NCBI RefSeq assembly: GCF_900116715.1
Contig: NZ_FPBM01000001.1
Coordinates: 188,784 to 252,783 of the forward strand
Direction: 5' to 3'
DNA: 64,000 bases
Source of the DNA: Polaromonas sp. YR568
GTDB lineage: Bacteria; Pseudomonadota; Gammaproteobacteria; Burkholderiales; Burkholderiaceae_C
The notes under the pieces are model-generated. The model made no database searches and was not told the DNA's origin. It worked only from the letters and a program-made list of their open reading frames with translations. Shown one piece after another: positions 7,296-16,383 of the stretch. Each line of letters opens with the position of its first letter. Within the stretch, counting starts at the first letter, position 1. The position numbers and the translations under genes were made by a program.

Positions 7296-7850
7296 TTAAG
7301 CCTGCTGGCCAGCCAGCACCTTGTCGATGGCCTCATGCAGGTGCTGCAGGCCAAACGACACATCACAGAACACGCCATTGACGTAGAACGCCGGCGTTGA
7401 GCGCACGCCCAGGTGGCGGCCGCTTTGCATGTGCTCCTGCACGCGCTGCAGGTAGACGTGGTCGCTGATTTCGTTCTGGTAGCGCGCCATGTCCAGGCCG
7501 ACTTGCGCGGCGTAGTCGAGCAGGTGTTTGTCTTTGAGGTGCTGCTGGTGGGCGAAGAGCAGCTCATACATGGGCCAGAACTTGCCCTGCGCACCGGCCG
7601 CCTCGGCGGCTTCCGCGGCCATCTCGGCATGGGGGTGTATTTCGCGCAGCGGGAAGTGCCTGAAAACAAAGCGCAGCTGCTTGTCGAAGTGCGGCAGCAT
7701 GATCTTCAGCGCCGCGTGGGCCTGAAAGCACGAGGGGCATTCAAAGTCGCCGTACTCAACGACGGTGACCGGGGCGGACTGGCGGCCGCGGATGTGGTCT
7801 ACGGCCTCGTCAGGCTCGAGGATGGGGTCCGGCGTGGGCTGGGAGGCCAT
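7296..7850 (-). CDS. DsbA-family thioredoxin-fold protein
   Basis: 184 residues from the ATG at 7850, chosen because AAAGG lies 8-9 bases upstream; a GTG at 7857-7859 is the alternative. Thioredoxin_4/DsbA-like fold: strand VTVVEYGDFECPSCFQAHAA with the redox motif CPSC, an inserted helical domain, and the cis-Pro region GVRSTPAFYVNG. A third Cys follows in VFCDVS. There is no signal peptide, so it should be cytosolic, like the formate-dehydrogenase-type or NhaA-fused DsbA relatives and unlike periplasmic DsbA. Neighbours give no hint of a partner. Confidence 0.85.
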   Translation of the reverse strand: MASQPTPDPILEPDEAVDHIRGRQSAPVTVVEYGDFECPSCFQAHAALKIMLPHFDKQLRFVFRHFPLREIHPHAEMAAEAAEAAGAQGKFWPMYELLFAHQQHLKDKHLLDYAAQVGLDMARYQNEISDHVYLQRVQEHMQSGRHLGVRSTPAFYVNGVFCDVSFGLQHLHEAIDKVLAGQQA

Positions 7851-7970
7851 GGAAGTCACCTTTCAACTGTGCGTTTGCAAACACAGTATGCGCCCGGGGT
7901 GTGCCGTGATCAAGACAGCGGCCAGGCAAAAGGTAAGCAAAGCCCGCAGCGCGGCCCCTGCAAAAAGAAC

Positions 7971-7993
7971 AAAGGCCGCACAAGGCGGCCTTT
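7971..7993 (-). terminator. Rho-independent terminator after the 8015-8615 genes
   Basis: AAAGGCCGC and GCGGCCTTT form a 9-bp stem with a 5-base loop. Read leftward, the stem is followed by TGTTCTTTTTGC, a reasonable T-tract. It ends the leftward unit 8615-8015. Confidence 0.7.
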
Positions 7994-8014
7994 GTTTGTG
8001 AGCAGATCGCTTGA

Positions 8015-8263
8015 TCAGCTCTGGTTGGCGGCGTTCTCGAGGGCTTCGTCGAGCGCCTTGCAGGAGGGCGAGCACACGGCCTGGGACTTGCCCAGAACCT
8101 TGCGGGTGCCCATGAGGGAGCGGGCACGGTGTTTGCCGCACATGAAACACGACATGGTGGCGGCGCCAAAAGACGTGGTGGCTGCAAACGGCGAGCCCGA
8201 CACCTTGGACTTGTAGCGCAGGCCGTCAGCGAGTACGGCGGTTTTGGCGTCAGCTCTTGCCAT
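8015..8263 (-). CDS. Small cysteine-containing hypothetical protein
   Basis: 82 residues. Two cysteine pairs are visible: CFMC around residue 39-42 and CSPSC around residue 64-68, arranged like a treble-clef or zinc-ribbon knuckle (C-x2-C ... C-x3-C), with basic residues (GKHRARSLMGTRKVLGKS) between them. A metal- or RNA-binding role is possible but is inference. Its start overlaps the stop of the upstream gene (8250-8263), which suggests coupling. A strong terminator follows at 7971-7993. Confidence 0.6.
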   Translation of the reverse strand: MARADAKTAVLADGLRYKSKVSGSPFAATTSFGAATMSCFMCGKHRARSLMGTRKVLGKSQAVCSPSCKALDEALENAANQS

Positions 8264-8615
8264 GGTTGGGGTCTTCCTTCAGTTGGGGGTTGATGGGTTT
8301 CTTGGCCTTTTCAATGGCCGCTTTGGCCTGCTGCTCGGCGGCGAGCGAGGCGTCCAGCTCTGAGCGGCACAGGCCCGCGTACTGGTAGTTCACGTTTTCA
8401 TACAGCTCGGCGGCTGCCGGATGGGTGTCCAGCAAAGCGCCCAGCGCGGTCCCCGGCTCCACGTCGCCCAGCTCATCGAGCAAATGCAGCACCACGGAGC
8501 GGTATTGCTCGGGGCCGACCGGCACAGCGCTGTGCTCCAGCCGTTCCAGCAACTCGGCCAGCACGTGGGTGACCGTCAGGTCGGTTTTATGAGGATGAGG
8601 ATGGGTGGCGTTCAT
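8250..8615 (-). CDS. Hypothetical protein
   Basis: 121 residues, mostly helical. It starts with a His-rich segment (MNATHPHPHKTD), followed by helices TVTHVLAELLERLEHSAVPV, YRSVVLHLLDELGDV and a C-terminal charged coil (SLAAEQQAKAAIEKAKKP). No known domain is recognised. It is first in a two-gene leftward unit with the small Cys protein, overlapping it by 14 bases. Possibly a small regulatory or scaffold protein; function unknown. Confidence 0.6.
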   Translation of the reverse strand: MNATHPHPHKTDLTVTHVLAELLERLEHSAVPVGPEQYRSVVLHLLDELGDVEPGTALGALLDTHPAAAELYENVNYQYAGLCRSELDASLAAEQQAKAAIEKAKKPINPQLKEDPNHGKS

Positions 8616-8726
8616 GCAGTGAATTTGGGGCTTCCTTCCCCAAAATCAAGCGTCGTGCGGGCCCAGGACACCGGCCTTGCGGCGGCAACCAGGCCCGTGC
8701 GGGCCTAGCCTGGATCAGCCCCGGGC

Positions 8727-8775
8727 GCTATATTTTTTATAGCTGGTGACGCTTGTCTGCCGTGGGTTGGAGGCC
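8727..8775 (+). repeat. Dispersed GCTA/TAGC palindromic element, good copy
   Basis: Begins with the 17-mer GCTATATTTTTTATAGC, continues TGGTGACGC and ends GGGTTGGAGGCC. It shares head, ACGC core and GG..GGCC tail with the copies at 25838, 37716 and 59523. Confidence 0.7.
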
Positions 8776-8904
8776 TATTTTACCGCAAAAGTGAGGGGGC
8801 GTCCCTTCACCTCACCTCTGCCCGGGGTTTTGCGGGGCCGGCAGGGGTGGCAAAACTCCAAAATTCAGGCGAAAAAAGACCCAATCTCTTTAAGCACGGG
8901 GAGA

Positions 8905-8929
8905 GTTTGCTACTTTATTGGTAGCAAAC
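8905..8929. repeat. Perfect 9-bp inverted repeat downstream of mop
   Basis: GTTTGCTAC (8905-8913), loop TTTATTG, GTAGCAAAC (8921-8929). The inner 17 bases (GCTACTTTATTGGTAGC) fit the head of the dispersed element. No T-tract follows on either strand, so it is at best a weak terminator for mop. Confidence 0.6.
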
Positions 8930-8967
8930 CGCCCTCCTCCGTCTTTCAACCCGCTGCGGAAAGAAAG

Positions 8968-9183
8968 TTACAGCTTGGCGATGGACACTTCGGTCGATTT
9001 GACCAGCGCGACCACTTCGCTGCCCACCGCCAGCTCGAGCTGGTCGATGGAGCGCGTGGTGATGACGGAGGTGACGATACCCCAGGGCGTTTCGACGTCG
9101 AGCTCGGACACCACGTCGCCGCGGATGATTTCTTTGACCTTGCCGCGGAACTGGTTGCGGACATTGATGGCTTGGATGGACAT
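8968..9183 (-). CDS. mop: Molybdenum-pterin binding protein (Mop/TOBE domain)
   Basis: 71 residues, the size of a single Mop domain. MSIQAINVRNQFRGKVKEII then GDVVSELDVETPWG and VTSVITTRSIDQLELAVGSE and VVALVKSTEVSIAKL match the molbindin family, which binds molybdate as an oligomer. It lies 52 bases downstream of ssuB at the end of the sulfonate locus, with which it may be transcribed. A link between molybdate binding and sulfonate use is not established; both oxyanions compete for uptake. No modABC genes are nearby. Confidence 0.88.
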   Translation of the reverse strand: MSIQAINVRNQFRGKVKEIIRGDVVSELDVETPWGIVTSVITTRSIDQLELAVGSEVVALVKSTEVSIAKL

Positions 9184-9235
9184 GGGGTTCTCCTGGAACT
9201 TGGTTAAAAAATCGGTGAATTACTAAGCGAAGGTT

Positions 9236-10147
9236 TCAGACCGCCCAGCGCACGCCGTGCGCGGGCGTGCCCGGCCACACGGGCTCGGTGGAAGCGGCGG
9301 CGTCGCCGGGCTGCTGCAGCACGCGGTCGAGGATCTTCTTTTCGATCTGGCCGAACAGCGGGTTGCTGCGCTCGCGCGGCCTGGTGATGTTGACCCGCTC
9401 GTCCAGCGCGATGCGGCCGTCCTCGATCAGGATCACGCGGTCGGCCAGCGCCACGGCTTCCTGCACGTCGTGCGTGACCAGCAAGGCGGTGAAGCCGTTG
9501 CGCTGCCAGAGGCCTTCAATCAGCTGGTGCATCTCGATGCGGGTGAGCGCGTCCAGCGCGCCCAGCGGCTCGTCAAGCAACAAGAGGCGCGGGTTGTGCA
9601 CCAGGGCCCGGGCCAGCGACACGCGCTGGCGCTGCCCGCCTGACAGGCGCGCCGGCCAGTCGGGCTGCCGGTCGCCCAGGCCCACTTGCGCCAGCACATT
9701 GGCCGCGGCGGCATGCGCGCCGCGCGCCAGTCCCAGCGCCACGTTGTCGATCACGCGGCGCCAGGGCAGGAGCCGCGAATCCTGAAACATGATGCGGGTG
9801 TCTTCGCGCAGGCCGGTGACATCTTGCCCATCGAGCCGGATGCTGCCTTGCGTGGCGGCTTCCAGGCCCGCCACCAGGCGCAGCAAGGTGGACTTGCCGC
9901 AGCCGCTGCGGCCGACGATGGCGACAAACTCACCGGGCTCGATGACCAGCTCGGTGTGTTGCAGCACCTGGCGCTGGCCGTAGCGTTTGGAGAGGCCGCG
10001 AATCTCAAGGCGCACGCCGCGATCTTGTGTGGACGGCTGTGCCTGCGGCGGCAGCGTGTCAGACGCGCTATCGCGACCGGCATCGCGCCCGGACTCCGCC
10101 GCGAGATAGGTTTGCGACGACTCAAAAGAAACCTGGGGGTGAAGCAT
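9236..10147 (-). CDS. ssuB: Aliphatic sulfonate ABC transporter, ATP-binding protein
   Basis: 303 residues. After a ~45-residue N-terminal extension rich in Ser/Gln/Asp, the ABC domain shows Walker [11 protein letters not shown]-loop FQDSRLLPW (typical of the nitrate/sulfonate/taurine group), signature LSGGQRQR, Walker [13 protein letters not shown] and H-loop VTHD. It energises uptake of alkanesulfonates through SsuC. It is 18 bases after ssuC in a tightly packed leftward run. Both the N-terminal and C-terminal extensions are longer than in E. coli SsuB (255 residues). Confidence 0.92.
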   Translation of the reverse strand: MLHPQVSFESSQTYLAAESGRDAGRDSASDTLPPQAQPSTQDRGVRLEIRGLSKRYGQRQVLQHTELVIEPGEFVAIVGRSGCGKSTLLRLVAGLEAATQGSIRLDGQDVTGLREDTRIMFQDSRLLPWRRVIDNVALGLARGAHAAAANVLAQVGLGDRQPDWPARLSGGQRQRVSLARALVHNPRLLLLDEPLGALDALTRIEMHQLIEGLWQRNGFTALLVTHDVQEAVALADRVILIEDGRIALDERVNITRPRERSNPLFGQIEKKILDRVLQQPGDAAASTEPVWPGTPAHGVRWAV

Positions 10148-10165
10148 GGTGTTTCCTCAAGCAGA

Positions 10166-11053
10166 TCAGGCAGCGACAGATTGGTAGCCGGGGTGCCAGC
10201 GCAGCCAGTAACGCTCCAACCCGCGCGCAAACACGTCGGCCAGCTTGCCCAGCAGCGCATAGAGCAGGATGCCGACCAGCACCACATCGGTCTGCAAAAA
10301 CTCACGGGCGTTCATCGTCAGGTAGCCGATGCCGGACTGCGCCGAAATGGTTTCCGCCACGATGAGGATCACCCACATCAGGCCCAGCGAAAAGCGCAGG
10401 CCCACGAGGATGGACGACAGCGCGCCGGGCAGGATGACCTCGCGGTATAGCTGCCAGCGCGACAGGCCGTAGGTGCGGCCCATCTCGATCAGGCCCGGGT
10501 CCACATTGCGAATACCGTGAAAGGTGTTGATGTAGATCGGGAAGAAGACCGACACCGAGATCAAAAAGAGCTTGGCAGTTTCGTCAATGCCAAACCACAA
10601 AATAACCAGCGGAATCAGCGCCAGCGCGGGGATGTTGCGCACCATCTGGATGGTCGAGTCCAGCAGGGTCTCCAGAAACCTGACCGAACCGGTGAGCAGG
10701 CCAAACACCAGCCCCAGCCCGCCGCCTATGGCGAGACCCGCCAGCGCGCGCCCGGCGCTGACCTTTACATGCGTCCACAGCTCACCCGAGACCGCCAGCG
10801 TCCATGCGGCCTTGAGGACTTCGGAAGGCGCGGGCAGCACGCGGGTCGACAGCCAGCCCAAAGAAGAAGCGATTTGCCAGAGCGCAATCAGGCCGACCGG
10901 CACCACCCAGGGCAGCAGCCGCTGGCCGACATCGCGCAGAAAAGCCGCCACCTGGGCCGGCCCGGCATTGCCGAGCGGCAAAAAGCCCAGCCCCGGTGCA
11001 TCGACGGCTTCGGGCAGTGGCGTGACTTGCAGTTCACGAACCTGGTCTGTCAT
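10166..11053 (-). CDS. ssuC: Aliphatic sulfonate ABC transporter, permease
   Basis: 295 residues of the BPD_transp_1 fold. About six membrane segments follow an N-terminal cytosolic stretch of ~45 residues. The ABC-contact (EAA) loop is visible as EMGRTYGLSRWQLYREVILP with the G and P in place. It forms the membrane channel of the Ssu importer. It sits 21 bases after ssuD and 18 before ssuB. The nitrate/taurine permeases are close relatives, but the flanking ssuD and ssuE settle the assignment. Confidence 0.92.
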   Translation of the reverse strand: MTDQVRELQVTPLPEAVDAPGLGFLPLGNAGPAQVAAFLRDVGQRLLPWVVPVGLIALWQIASSLGWLSTRVLPAPSEVLKAAWTLAVSGELWTHVKVSAGRALAGLAIGGGLGLVFGLLTGSVRFLETLLDSTIQMVRNIPALALIPLVILWFGIDETAKLFLISVSVFFPIYINTFHGIRNVDPGLIEMGRTYGLSRWQLYREVILPGALSSILVGLRFSLGLMWVILIVAETISAQSGIGYLTMNAREFLQTDVVLVGILLYALLGKLADVFARGLERYWLRWHPGYQSVAA

Positions 11054-11074
11054 GGGGAATCCTTTTGTGGGGGT

Positions 11075-12238
11075 TCAGCTTTGCGAGACGCGCGGCAAAT
11101 ATTCATTGGCCACAACCTCGCCGAAGGGGCCGTTGAGCACCTGGCCGGACAGCTTCTGGCGCAGCTTGCGCGGCAGCAGCGGGAACACCAGCTCGGCGAA
11201 GCGGTAGGCTTCTTCAAGATGCGGGTAGCCCGAGAGCACAAAGGTGTCCAGGCCCAGCGCGGCGTATTCCTCGATGCGGGCTGCGACGGTTTTGGGGTCG
11301 CCCACCAGCGCGGTCCCGGCGCCGCCACGCACCAGGCCGACGCCGGCCCAGAGGTTGGGGCTGATCTCAAGCTCAGCCCGCGTGCGCTTGCCGCCACCGG
11401 CATGCAGCGCGGCCATGCGGCGCTGGCCTTCGGAGTCCATACGCGAGAACGCGGCTTGTGCGCGGCCCACGGTGTCATCGTCCAGGCGGCTGATCAGGCT
11501 TTCGGCGGCGCGCCATGCCTCGTCGTCGGTCTCGCGCACGATGACGTGCAGGCGGATGCCGAATTTGACGGTGCGGCCCTGTTTGGCCGCCCTCGCCTTC
11601 ACGTCGGCGACTTTCTTGGAAACCTCGGCGGGTGGCTCGCCCCAGGTCAGGTAGGTGTCGACCTGCTCGGCGGCGAGGTCATGCGCCGCAGCGGACGAAC
11701 CGCCGAAGTACACCGGCGGATAGGGTTTTTGCACCGAGGGGTAGAGCAGCTTGGCGCCCTTCACGCTCAGGTGCTTGCCCTGGTAGTCATAACTTTCGCC
11801 CGCGTGGCTGCGCGAAATGATCTCGCGCCAGATGCGGATGAACTCGGCCGACTGTTCGTAGCGCTGCGCATGGTCGAGGTAGACGCCGTCGCCTTCCAGT
11901 TCGGTCTGGTCGCCGCCGGTGACAAGGTTGATCAACAGGCGGCCGCCCGAGAGGCGGTCAAAGGTAGCGGCCATGCGCGCGGCCAGGCTGGGCTGGTGCA
12001 GGCCGGGGCGCACGGCCACCAGGAACTTGAGGTTTTTGGTGACAGGCAGCAGGCTGGAGGCCACCACCCAGGGGTCTTCGCATGAACGGCCGGTGGGAAT
12101 CAGCACGCCTTCATAACCCAGCGTGTCTGCCGCCTGGGCCACCTGCTTGAGGTAGTCGTGGTTGACCTCACGGGCGCCCTCGCCCGTGCCAAGGTAGCGG
12201 CTGTCGCCGTGGGTGGGGATGAACCAGAAAACCTGCAT
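11075..12238 (-). CDS. ssuD: FMNH2-dependent alkanesulfonate monooxygenase
   Basis: 387 residues, close to E. coli SsuD (381). A bacterial-luciferase-like TIM barrel: [20 protein letters not shown] at the start, [18 protein letters not shown] with the active-site Cys region, [10 protein letters not shown], and [18 protein letters not shown] near the phosphate-binding part. SsuD uses FMNH2 from SsuE to cleave alkanesulfonates to aldehyde and sulfite. The sulfite would feed the CysI reductase encoded at 21982-23793. It lies between the binding-protein gene and ssuC. Confidence 0.95.
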   Translation of the reverse strand: MQVFWFIPTHGDSRYLGTGEGAREVNHDYLKQVAQAADTLGYEGVLIPTGRSCEDPWVVASSLLPVTKNLKFLVAVRPGLHQPSLAARMAATFDRLSGGRLLINLVTGGDQTELEGDGVYLDHAQRYEQSAEFIRIWREIISRSHAGESYDYQGKHLSVKGAKLLYPSVQKPYPPVYFGGSSAAAHDLAAEQVDTYLTWGEPPAEVSKKVADVKARAAKQGRTVKFGIRLHVIVRETDDEAWRAAESLISRLDDDTVGRAQAAFSRMDSEGQRRMAALHAGGGKRTRAELEISPNLWAGVGLVRGGAGTALVGDPKTVAARIEEYAALGLDTFVLSGYPHLEEAYRFAELVFPLLPRKLRQKLSGQVLNGPFGEVVANEYLPRVSQS

Positions 12239-12281
12239 GAAAACTCCTTGAATACAGTGGGTGGTGGGCTCTGCGCCGCGC

Positions 12282-13295
12282 TTATTTGCGGGCTACTTGT
12301 GTGGCTTCGGGCCGCCACACGATGTCGGCGACTTTCACCGCTCGCGGGATCAGGCCCAGGCGCAGGAAGGCATCGGCCACGCGCTGCTGGTCTGCGATGG
12401 CGGTGGCGTTGAGCGGCCCGACAGGCGACACCGGGCGGCGCTGGATAAAGAGGCTCACAACACCGGCGTCCAGGCCGCTGAAGTCGGATACCAGCTTGAT
12501 GGCCTGCCTGCGGTCGCTTTGCACCAGCGCGTCGGCGCGGGTCAACTCTTCAAACAGCGCCGCCAGCGTTTGCCCATGCTGGGTGGCAAAGGGACGCGAG
12601 GCCAGGTAGAAGGAGTTGTTGCTCGACAAATCGCGCCCGGTGGCCAGCACGCGTGGCTTGATGGCGAGTTCGATGGCGGCGTAGAACGGGTCCCAGATGG
12701 CCCAGGCATCGACGCTCTTGCGCTCAAAGGCGGCACGCGCATCGGCAGGCGCCAGGTAGATGGGCTGAATGTCGTCCCACTTCAGGCCGGCCTTGTCGAC
12801 CGCGCGCACCAGCAGGTAGTGCGCGCTGGAGCCTTTTTGCAGCGCGATCTTTTTGCCTTTGAGTTCCGCCAGGCTGCGTATGGGCGAATCGCCCAGCACC
12901 AGGATGGCCGAGCTGTCGGGCTTGGGCGGCTCGACGCCGACGTAAACCAGGTCTTTGCCGGCGGCCTGTGCAAACACGGGCGGTGAGTCGCCGGTGAGGC
13001 CGAATTCAAGGCTGCCCACGGCAAGCGCTTCGAGCAGCTGCGGCCCGGCCGGAAATTCAGCCCAGACGATTTTGGTGTTGGGAAAGCGCTTTTCGAGCAC
13101 GCTCTTTTGCTTGAGCACAACGAGGTTGACGGCGGACTTCTGGTAGCCGATGCGCAATTGCTCAGGCGCTTTTTCTGTCTTGCCTGTGGCTTGCTGGGCC
13201 TTTACACCCTGCAGGCCCAGGCCCCACAGCGAGGCCGTGGTGGCGATGATCTGCAGGAAGCGGCGTCGCAACTGAAGCGGTGTGATGGTGTTCAT
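12282..13295 (-). CDS. ssuA: Sulfonate ABC transporter substrate-binding protein
   Basis: 337 residues with an N-terminal signal sequence ([20 protein letters not shown], with RRRF giving a Tat-like look) and a mature start near [20 protein letters not shown]. The periplasmic binding fold of the sulfonate/nitrate/taurine group shows [39 protein letters not shown] and [20 protein letters not shown]. It delivers sulfonates to SsuBC. A second, related binding protein gene (13335-14381) precedes it by 39 bases, so the importer can probably use either. Confidence 0.9.
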   Translation of the reverse strand: MNTITPLQLRRRFLQIIATTASLWGLGLQGVKAQQATGKTEKAPEQLRIGYQKSAVNLVVLKQKSVLEKRFPNTKIVWAEFPAGPQLLEALAVGSLEFGLTGDSPPVFAQAAGKDLVYVGVEPPKPDSSAILVLGDSPIRSLAELKGKKIALQKGSSAHYLLVRAVDKAGLKWDDIQPIYLAPADARAAFERKSVDAWAIWDPFYAAIELAIKPRVLATGRDLSSNNSFYLASRPFATQHGQTLAALFEELTRADALVQSDRRQAIKLVSDFSGLDAGVVSLFIQRRPVSPVGPLNATAIADQQRVADAFLRLGLIPRAVKVADIVWRPEATQVARK

Positions 13296-13334
13296 GATGT
13301 GGTTCCTTGGCGTTGATGAGGGCGCTCAGAACGG

Positions 13335-14381
13335 TCAAGGAGCCGGTTTGTAGGCGGCTTCGCTGACGGCAATGGCCTTGGGAATCAGCTTCAGTTCAAA
13401 AAAGGTGTCGGCCAGTTTTTGCTGGTCGGCGATCACGCTGGCCGGCACAGGCTTGACGTTGAATTCATAGCGCTTGAGGCTGAGCTCGACCACGTCGACC
13501 GGCAGGCTTTGCAGCGGCGCGATCAGCTCGGCGGCCTTCTTGATATTGGCCTTGAGCCAGACGCCCCGCTCCACCGAGTCGTCAAACAGGGCCTGGATCA
13601 CTTTGGGGTTCTTGTTCACGAAGTTGCGCTCGGCCAGGTAGTACTGGTAGTTGTTGACCACGCCCTTGCCGTCGGCCAGCACACGGGCGCCAATGGCTTT
13701 TTCAGCGGCGGCGGTGAACGGGTCCCAGATCACCCAGGCGTCGACGTTTTTGCTTTCAAAGGCGGCACGCGCATCGGCCGGGGCCAGGTAGACGACCTGG
13801 ATGTCGCTGAGTTTGAGATTGTTTTTCTCAAGCAGCTTGACCAGCAGGTAGTGAACGTTGCTGCCCTTGTTGAGCACGACTTTTTTACCTTTGAGCTCCG
13901 CCACGGATTTGATGGTGGAGTCTTTGGGCACCAGGATGGCTTCAGCCTCCGGCGCTGCCGGGTCGTAGCCGATGTAGGCGAACTTGGCGCCGGCGGCCTG
14001 CGCAAAGATGGGCGGCGCCTCACCCACATAACCCACATCGACAGAGCCGAGGTTCAGGCCTTCGAGCAGTTGCGGGCCTGCTGGAAACTCCACCCATTTC
14101 ACGGTGGCGTTGAGTGGCTGCAGGCGCTTTTCCAGGGTGCCCTGGGCTTTTTGCAGCACAAAGAGGCTGGCGGCCTTCTGGTAGCCGATGCGCAGTTCAA
14201 CTTTTTCCTGGGCATGGGCGACGGGCAGCGTCAGCAAGGTGATGAGGCCGGCCAGCAGGCCGACCAGCACCAGGCTCAGGATGAGGTCGAACCAGATGCG
14301 CGCCTTTGATGGTGGCCGCTCTGGAATGCCGGATGAAAAACTCGGCTCGGTGTTCGATGCGTAATCGGAAGCGATGGTCAT
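13335..14381 (-). CDS. Second SsuA-like sulfonate-binding protein
   Basis: 348 residues from the ATG at 14381 (AAGG eight bases upstream; ATG 14387 is also possible). It is clearly paralogous to the downstream Ssu[60 protein letters not shown] and [20 protein letters not shown] match it closely. Unusually, the hydrophobic signal stretch (WFDLILSLVLVGLLAGLITL) begins only after about 30 hydrophilic residues, so cleavage would remove ~55 residues, or the protein stays membrane-anchored. The pair probably widens the sulfonate range. Confidence 0.87.
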   Translation of the reverse strand: MTIASDYASNTEPSFSSGIPERPPSKARIWFDLILSLVLVGLLAGLITLLTLPVAHAQEKVELRIGYQKAASLFVLQKAQGTLEKRLQPLNATVKWVEFPAGPQLLEGLNLGSVDVGYVGEAPPIFAQAAGAKFAYIGYDPAAPEAEAILVPKDSTIKSVAELKGKKVVLNKGSNVHYLLVKLLEKNNLKLSDIQVVYLAPADARAAFESKNVDAWVIWDPFTAAAEKAIGARVLADGKGVVNNYQYYLAERNFVNKNPKVIQALFDDSVERGVWLKANIKKAAELIAPLQSLPVDVVELSLKRYEFNVKPVPASVIADQQKLADTFFELKLIPKAIAVSEAAYKPAP

Positions 14382-14518
14382 GGTCATGTCCTTGTTCGGT
14401 GGTCTTCCGGGTGGCTGCGCCGTAATGGGCAAAGCCTCTCCCCGGCCGCCTGCGAGGCGGTTTCAAAATCTGCGTTTGGGGTCAGGGTCCGGGCTGCACG
14501 GCAGCCCGGGGCGCGGTG

Positions 14519-15121
14519 TTAAACGCTACATCGCACGCGGGAGAAATGCACAGGCTCAAAGCCCGTCGTCGGAGGAGGCAGGCGAAAACTTTCGGCCAGC
14601 AGTGTGAGCACTGCGTCATCAAGACGCACGGTGATCTCGGGGCCGACTTCATAACGTTTGTCGGCAGCCTGCGGCACTTGTGAATCGGTGGCGTAGACAC
14701 CCGGCAGGATGTGACGGGCGGCCAGCGCCTGCAGCACAGGGCGCAAGGCGTAATCCAGCGCCAGCATGTGATGCGGGCTGCCGCCGGTGGCCAGTGGCAG
14801 CACGGTCTTTTCTTTGAGCGCGCTTTGCGGCAGCAAATCGAGCAGCACCTTGAGCAGGCCGCTGTAGGCCGCCTTGTAGACCGGCGTGGCCACTACGATG
14901 GCTTTCGCCCGCGCGATCTGGTCAATCGCCTTGACGATGGCCGGGTGCCCCCATTCAGCCAGCAGCAGCGGCTGCGCCGGCAGCTCGCGGATATTCAGGC
15001 GGTCGACCACCAGGCCGCCCCGCAGGGCCAGCCTGTGGCTGATCGAATCGAGCAGCGCCGACGAGCGCGACTGCTCGGACGGGCTGCCGGCAATCAATAA
15101 AACGGATTGTTGCGCGGACAT
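14519..15121 (-). CDS. ssuE: NADPH-dependent FMN reductase
   Basis: 200 residues with a flavodoxin-like fold: the phosphate loop IAGSPSEQSRSSALLD near residue 10, ATPVYKAAYSGLLKVLLDLL for the flavin ring region, and PLATGGSPHHMLALDYALRP. These are hallmarks of SsuE/MsuE. It supplies FMNH2 to SsuD. It is the first ssu gene after sbp in the leftward locus, separated from sbp by a 143-base gap that contains a GC-rich hairpin repeat. Confidence 0.93.
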   Translation of the reverse strand: MSAQQSVLLIAGSPSEQSRSSALLDSISHRLALRGGLVVDRLNIRELPAQPLLLAEWGHPAIVKAIDQIARAKAIVVATPVYKAAYSGLLKVLLDLLPQSALKEKTVLPLATGGSPHHMLALDYALRPVLQALAARHILPGVYATDSQVPQAADKRYEVGPEITVRLDDAVLTLLAESFRLPPPTTGFEPVHFSRVRCSV

Positions 15122-15189
15122 TTTCTAGAGTTCCCTGATGTGTCTTGGATAACCAAGCGCGGTGTGACAGCTCTCTGATCCCAGTGCCG

Positions 15190-15262
15190 GCGCGGAACCG
15201 GCTTAGCCGGGCCGCAGCGGGCGCCCCCTGGGGGGAGGCGGCCAAAGGCCGCTTCGGGGGGG
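15190..15262. repeat. Compound GC-rich hairpin repeat between sbp and ssuE
   Basis: Three adjacent hairpins: GGAACCGGC/GCCGGG, then GCGCCCCCT/GGGGGG, then GCGGCC-AAA-GGCCGC, ending in a run of G. A similar layout (GGACTGGC/GCCAGACC, then GGCCCCC/GGGGGGC) occurs at 51350-51443. I know such modules as common intergenic sequences in Burkholderiales. Here it lies just downstream of the sbp stop and may attenuate read-through into ssuE. Confidence 0.6.
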
Positions 15263-15264
15263 TG

Positions 15265-16305
15265 TTATTTCTTGGTGTAGATTTGGTCGAAGGAGCCGCC
15301 GTCGGCGAAGTGTTCCTTGTCAGCCTTGGTCCAGCCGCCGAAGGCCTGGTCGATGGTGAACAGGTTCAGCTTGGGGAACTGCTTGGCGTACTTGGCAATC
15401 GCTTTTTGCGAGACGGCCGGGCGGTAGAAGTTTTTGCCGGCAATGTCCTGGCCTTCTTCGGAGTAGAGGTACTTCAGGTATTCCTCGGAGATCGCGCGGG
15501 TGCCCTTTTTATCTACGTTCTTGTCGACCACGGCGACGGCGGGCTCGGCCAGAATGCTCAACGAAGGCGCGACCACGTCAAACTTGGCGCCGAATTCCTT
15601 TTCGAGCAAATACGCTTCGTTTTCCCAGGCGATCAGCACGTCACCCTGGGCGCGCTGCGCAAAGGTAATGGTGGAGCCGCGGGCGCCGGTGTCCAGCACC
15701 GAGACATTGCCGTACAGCTTGGCGACAAACTCTTTGGCCTTGGCGTCGCTGCCGTACTTGCGTTTGGCGAATTCCCAGGCGGCCAGGTAGTTCCAGCGGG
15801 CGCCGCCCGAGGTCTTGGGGTTGGGTGTGATCACATTGATGCCGGGTTTGACCAGATCATCCCAGTCCTTGATGCCCTTGGGGTTGCCCTGGCGCACGGC
15901 CAGCACGATGGTCGAGGTGTAGGGAGACGAGTTGTGCGGCAGCTTCTTTTGCCAGTCGGCCGAAAGCCAGCCGCCGTTTTTGACCAGCGCGTCGGTGTCG
16001 CCGGCCAGTGCGAGCGTGGCCACATCGGCGTCCAGCCCGTCAATGATGGAGCGGGCCTGTTTGCCGGAGCCGCCGTGCGACTGCTTGATGGTCACGTCCT
16101 GGCCGGTCTTGGCTTTCCAGTATTTGGCAAAGGCGGCGTTGTATTCCACATAGAGCTCGCGGGTCGGGTCATAAGACACGTTGAGCAAAGTGACGGGCGG
16201 CTGCTGGGCTTGGGCCGTCAGCAGTGACCCTGCCAGCGTCAAACCCAAACCCAGGGCGGCGGCCATGCGGGTGGAAACATTGATAAAGTTGCGGCGTGAA
16301 GTCAT
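15265..16305 (-). CDS. sbp: Periplasmic sulfate-binding protein
   Basis: 346 residues with a signal peptide ([20 protein letters not shown], mature near [12 protein letters not shown]). Sbp signatures: [40 protein letters not shown], the [20 protein letters not shown] segment and [17 protein letters not shown]. It binds sulfate for a CysTWA importer, which is not in this window. It probably shares the sulfur-starvation response with the ssu genes downstream. A 24-base inverted repeat lies about 80 bases upstream of its start. Confidence 0.95.
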   Translation of the reverse strand: MTSRRNFINVSTRMAAALGLGLTLAGSLLTAQAQQPPVTLLNVSYDPTRELYVEYNAAFAKYWKAKTGQDVTIKQSHGGSGKQARSIIDGLDADVATLALAGDTDALVKNGGWLSADWQKKLPHNSSPYTSTIVLAVRQGNPKGIKDWDDLVKPGINVITPNPKTSGGARWNYLAAWEFAKRKYGSDAKAKEFVAKLYGNVSVLDTGARGSTITFAQRAQGDVLIAWENEAYLLEKEFGAKFDVVAPSLSILAEPAVAVVDKNVDKKGTRAISEEYLKYLYSEEGQDIAGKNFYRPAVSQKAIAKYAKQFPKLNLFTIDQAFGGWTKADKEHFADGGSFDQIYTKK

Positions 16306-16383
16306 GGTTGCTCTCTTTTCCAGGAAAAATGCGTGTAAATGCGGACAAAATGGATTCTGGAAGCAGCCTTAGAAAACTGGAAC

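Larger units (their letters stand above)
8616..8967. other. 352-base gap between two leftward genes, with two palindromes
   Basis: No gene is supported here. The gap holds one good copy of the dispersed palindromic element (8727-8775) and a second perfect hairpin, GTTTGCTAC-N7-GTAGCAAAC (8905-8929), just downstream of mop. The promoter for the 8615 gene should be at the left end, but no clear hexamers stand out. Confidence 0.6.

Noticed and set aside
10517..12085. 522-codon plus-strand ORF opposite ssuC/ssuD
   Set aside because: A long antisense frame caused by high GC at third codon positions; no domain sense in its translation, while ssuC and ssuD on the other strand are unmistakable.
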